NCBI GenBank assembly: GCA_964539305.1
Contig: CAZIIM010000006.1
Coordinates: 1-64,000 of the forward strand
Direction: 5' to 3'
Source of the DNA: CAZNUM01 sp964539305
GTDB taxonomy: Bacteria; Fidelibacterota; Marinisomatia; Marinisomatales; TCS55
DNA: 64,000 nt
Position 1 is the first letter of the stretch; each line of letters starts with the position of its first letter. This document shows, piece by piece, positions 62,020-64,000 of this stretch. The position numbers and the translations under genes are program-made. The notes beneath the pieces are model-generated. The model made no database searches. It was not told where the DNA came from and saw only the letters and a program-made list of their open reading frames with translations.

Positions 62020-64000
62020 TGCGCATTCTGATTGACTGGCTGAAAGATTTTGTAGACCTTCAGGAAGATCCAGGCACTCTGGAGGAGATCCTGACCATGA
62101 TCGGCCTGGAGGCGGAACAGGGGATTGACTACGATGCGCTGGACCCCATTGTAGTGGCGGAAGTTCGCGAGAAGATTAAACACCCCAACGCCGATAAATT
62201 GAGTCTTTGCCAGGTTTTTGACGGTACCCAGACCGTCCCCGTGGTGTGCGGTGCCCCGAATGTGGCCGCCGGACAGAAGGTTGCCTTTGCACCGGTGGGA
62301 GCGGTTTTACCGGGCGGGTTCAAAATCGGGAAAGCCAAAATCAGGGGAGAAGTGAGTCAGGGCATGATCTGTTCCGAACGGGAACTGGGTCTGTCTGAGC
62401 GGCACGACGGCATTCTGGTATTGCCTGCCGAGGTCGAGCCTGGAACCCGGTTTAAATCCTTTTTAATGGAGTCCCAGGCGGTCCTGGAACTGGACATTAC
62501 CCCCAATCGCCCCGATTGTTTCAGTCACATGGGCGTTGCCCGGGATCTGGCCGCCAAACTCGATCGTGAATTCAAACCGTTGAAAGTTCAACCACGGGTG
62601 AGGGAGGAAGCGGATCTGAATAAGATTCTATCCGTCACGATTGACGACCAGGAGGCCTGTCCCCGGTATATCGCCACCGTAGTAAAGAATGTACGCATTG
62701 GTCCTTCTCCGGACTGGATGGTCAAGCGACTGGAAGCGGTAGGGCAGCGGAGCATTAACAATATTGTGGACATTTCCAACTATGTCCTTCAGGAAATGGG
62801 TCATCCCACCCACCTTTTCGATTTTGACAAGATCCGCACCGGTGAACTGGTCATCCGGAGGGCGAAAGAAGGGGAGAAGCTCACCACTCTGGATGAAACA
62901 ACATGTACCCTGACACCGGAACAATTACTGATTACAAATGGGCCGGATCCCCTGGCACTGGCGGGCATCATGGGCGGTCTGGATTCAGCCGTCCAGGAAG
63001 ATACCCACACGGTTCTGATTGAAAGCGCTTATTTTAATCCCTCTGTCATCCGCCGGGGGGCGAAACAACTGGGCTTTTCCACGGAAGCCTCGAAACGGTT
63101 TGAACGGGGTGCCGATCCCGAAGGAACGGTTACAGCCCTGTGGCGCGTGGTTGAATTGCTGGAAAAATATGCCGAAGGGGAATGGGTGCCGGGGATCATT
63201 GATGCATACCCTAAAAAGATTACACCCAAAACCATTCTCCTGCGCCGGAGCGAACTGGATCTGCTCTCGGGATGTGACATCGATGACACTTTTGTCGTCA
63301 CTGCTCTCCAGGGGATTGGCTGTTCCGTTCGGGAAATTGAAAGCGGTCGCTGGGAGTGCACACCACCTACATACCGGCCGGACCTGGAACGGGAAGTGGA
63401 CCTGGTGGAGGAAATTGTCCGTCTTTTTGGGTACGACCACGTCCCTGCAGCCCAAACCTACACCGGTGTCATGCTGTCGGAAGACTCGGACCCTCTGGCC
63501 AACCTGGATCGGATCGTCACTCGTCTGGTGGGGATGAGTTTCTTTCAATGTTTCAATAATTCCCTGCACCCGGAAACGATTGTCAAACTGCACCGCGAAA
63601 AAGCGGTGAAAATCATGAATCCACTGACGGAGGACATGACCCACGTCCGAACTAGTTTACTGCCGGGTCTTTTACAGACAGTGGATTTCAACATCAAAAA
63701 CGGATCGCCGGACCTGCGATTGTTCGAATGGGGGAACGTCTTTGTCCAGGAATCACCGGGGTTTGAAGGCATTCGGGAAACGCTCCTCCTGGCCGGTGTA
63801 TTACACGGAAATCTGAACCGTCCCAATCTCCATCAGCCGGAAAAAACACCTGTTTCATTTTTTGCCCTGAAAGGGGTGATTCAGGGGTTGTTCGACGCGT
63901 TGCATCTTGGAAAGGTAACATTTCAGGCCCGTTCTGAATTGAAACCGGGTTACAGCGTCATGAAGGACTTGTCAATCGCTTCAGAACCAATCGGATGGAT
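62019..64000 (+). CDS. pheT: Phenylalanine--tRNA ligase beta subunit (3' truncated by window)
   Basis: The ATG overlaps the pheS stop by one base and the frame stays open to the right edge, giving about 660 residues of an expected 800. It starts MRILIDWLKDFVDL. The EMAP-II-like tRNA-binding domain (about 40-150) has HPNADKLSLCQVFDG and VCGAPNVAAGQKVAFAPVGA, followed by GMICSERELGLSERHDGILV. The B3/B4 editing region has ELDITPNRPDCFSHMGVARD and GQRSINNIVDISNYVLQEMG. The B5 domain and the start of the catalytic-like fold (EIVRLFGYDHVPA) follow. The C-terminal anticodon-binding domain is outside the window. Confidence 0.95.
   Translation, partial: MRILIDWLKDFVDLQEDPGTLEEILTMIGLEAEQGIDYDALDPIVVAEVREKIKHPNADKLSLCQVFDGTQTVPVVCGAPNVAAGQKVAFAPVGAVLPGGFKIGKAKIRGEVSQGMICSERELGLSERHDGILVLPAEVEPGTRFKSFLMESQAVLELDITPNRPDCFSHMGVARDLAAKLDREFKPLKVQPRVREEADLNKILSVTIDDQEACPRYIATVVKNVRIGPSPDWMVKRLEAVGQRSINNIVDISNYVLQEMGHPTHLFDFDKIRTGELVIRRAKEGEKLTTLDETTCTLTPEQLLITNGPDPLALAGIMGGLDSAVQEDTHTVLIESAYFNPSVIRRGAKQLGFSTEASKRFERGADPEGTVTALWRVVELLEKYAEGEWVPGIIDAYPKKITPKTILLRRSELDLLSGCDIDDTFVVTALQGIGCSVREIESGRWECTPPTYRPDLEREVDLVEEIVRLFGYDHVPAAQTYTGVMLSEDSDPLANLDRIVTRLVGMSFFQCFNNSLHPETIVKLHREKAVKIMNPLTEDMTHVRTSLLPGLLQTVDFNIKNGSPDLRLFEWGNVFVQESPGFEGIRETLLLAGVLHGNLNRPNLHQPEKTPVSFFALKGVIQGLFDALHLGKVTFQARSELKPGYSVMKDLSIASEPIGW

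Overview
The window looks like a chromosomal stretch of a Gram-negative bacterium of the FCB superphylum (Fibrobacterota/Chlorobiota/Bacteroidota and relatives), most likely a Marinimicrobia-like (SAR406) or neighbouring uncultured lineage. Reasons: a giant secreted protein ends in a type IX-style sorting domain (NYPNPFNP near its start), there are many signal-peptide lipoproteins and outer-membrane-type proteins, and the carboxypeptidase-regulatory, PEGA and TPR families seen here are common in that group. Ribosome binding sites of the AGGAG type are frequent, none of the seven tRNA genes encodes CCA, and three 100-base N runs show it is a scaffolded draft or metagenome assembly. The taxonomy is inference from gene content, not a search result.

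Layout. 0-5.9 kb: end of a response-regulator receiver, a tiny two-helix membrane protein on the minus strand, then cell-envelope genes (carboxypeptidase-regulatory-like protein, bactofilin-like membrane protein, Lys-rich secreted protein with its own terminator, DUF481-type barrel, M1 aminopeptidase lipoprotein). 5.9-10 kb: 23S rRNA methyltransferase (minus), three tandem paralogous TP0381/YwaF-type membrane proteins and a CNNM/CBS transporter. 10-18.6 kb: a 2832-residue protein with 23 repeats of about 105 residues. 18.7-26.7 kb: a small protein resembling DUF4295, two serine tRNAs, a GIY-YIG nuclease fused to a tRNA-Ser tail, gltX-glnS, a TolB/FlgO-like secreted protein, a broken thioredoxin/Omp28 pair, three tRNAs and an acidic outer-membrane-type protein. 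26.7-34.8 kb: a 2699-residue repeat protein with a C-terminal sorting domain. 34.8-44.6 kb: lipoproteins, tadA, a third tRNA-Ser with a second GIY-YIG cassette and a truncated third copy, plsX, a PEGA protein, and a tight run TPR-pyrK-pyrD-rlpA-diacylglycerol kinase-like-cdsA.

44.6-52.4 kb holds an overlapping operon of a MutL/GlmL-type ASKHA ATPase, a barrel-sandwich/KOW-like protein, five membrane proteins (one DUF6754-like) and an OppD-type ATPase. I cannot assign it a function and it is one of the two best candidates for an undescribed system. 52.5-57.8 kb: a lysine-catabolic pair (aminoadipate-semialdehyde dehydrogenase, interrupted by an assembly gap, and lysine 6-aminotransferase), then rsmI, tmk and a C-terminal processing protease, and tRNA-Val. 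58-64 kb: the classical thrS-infC-rpmI-rplT-pheS-pheT cluster, in which infC starts at a rare AUC codon and pheT runs off the window.

The other strong candidate is the tRNA-Ser/GIY-YIG unit. In two places a GIY-YIG ORF begins seven bases after a tRNA-Ser, its stop codon lies inside a GC-rich palindrome, and this is followed by a second, displaced copy of the tRNA 3' end. That is the footprint expected of a small element inserting into the T-loop of tRNA genes and rebuilding the tRNA tail. Two of the three N gaps are flanked by identical 55-base sequences, and collapsing them restores intact genes (an 87-residue GIY-YIG protein and a 150-residue PEGA protein).
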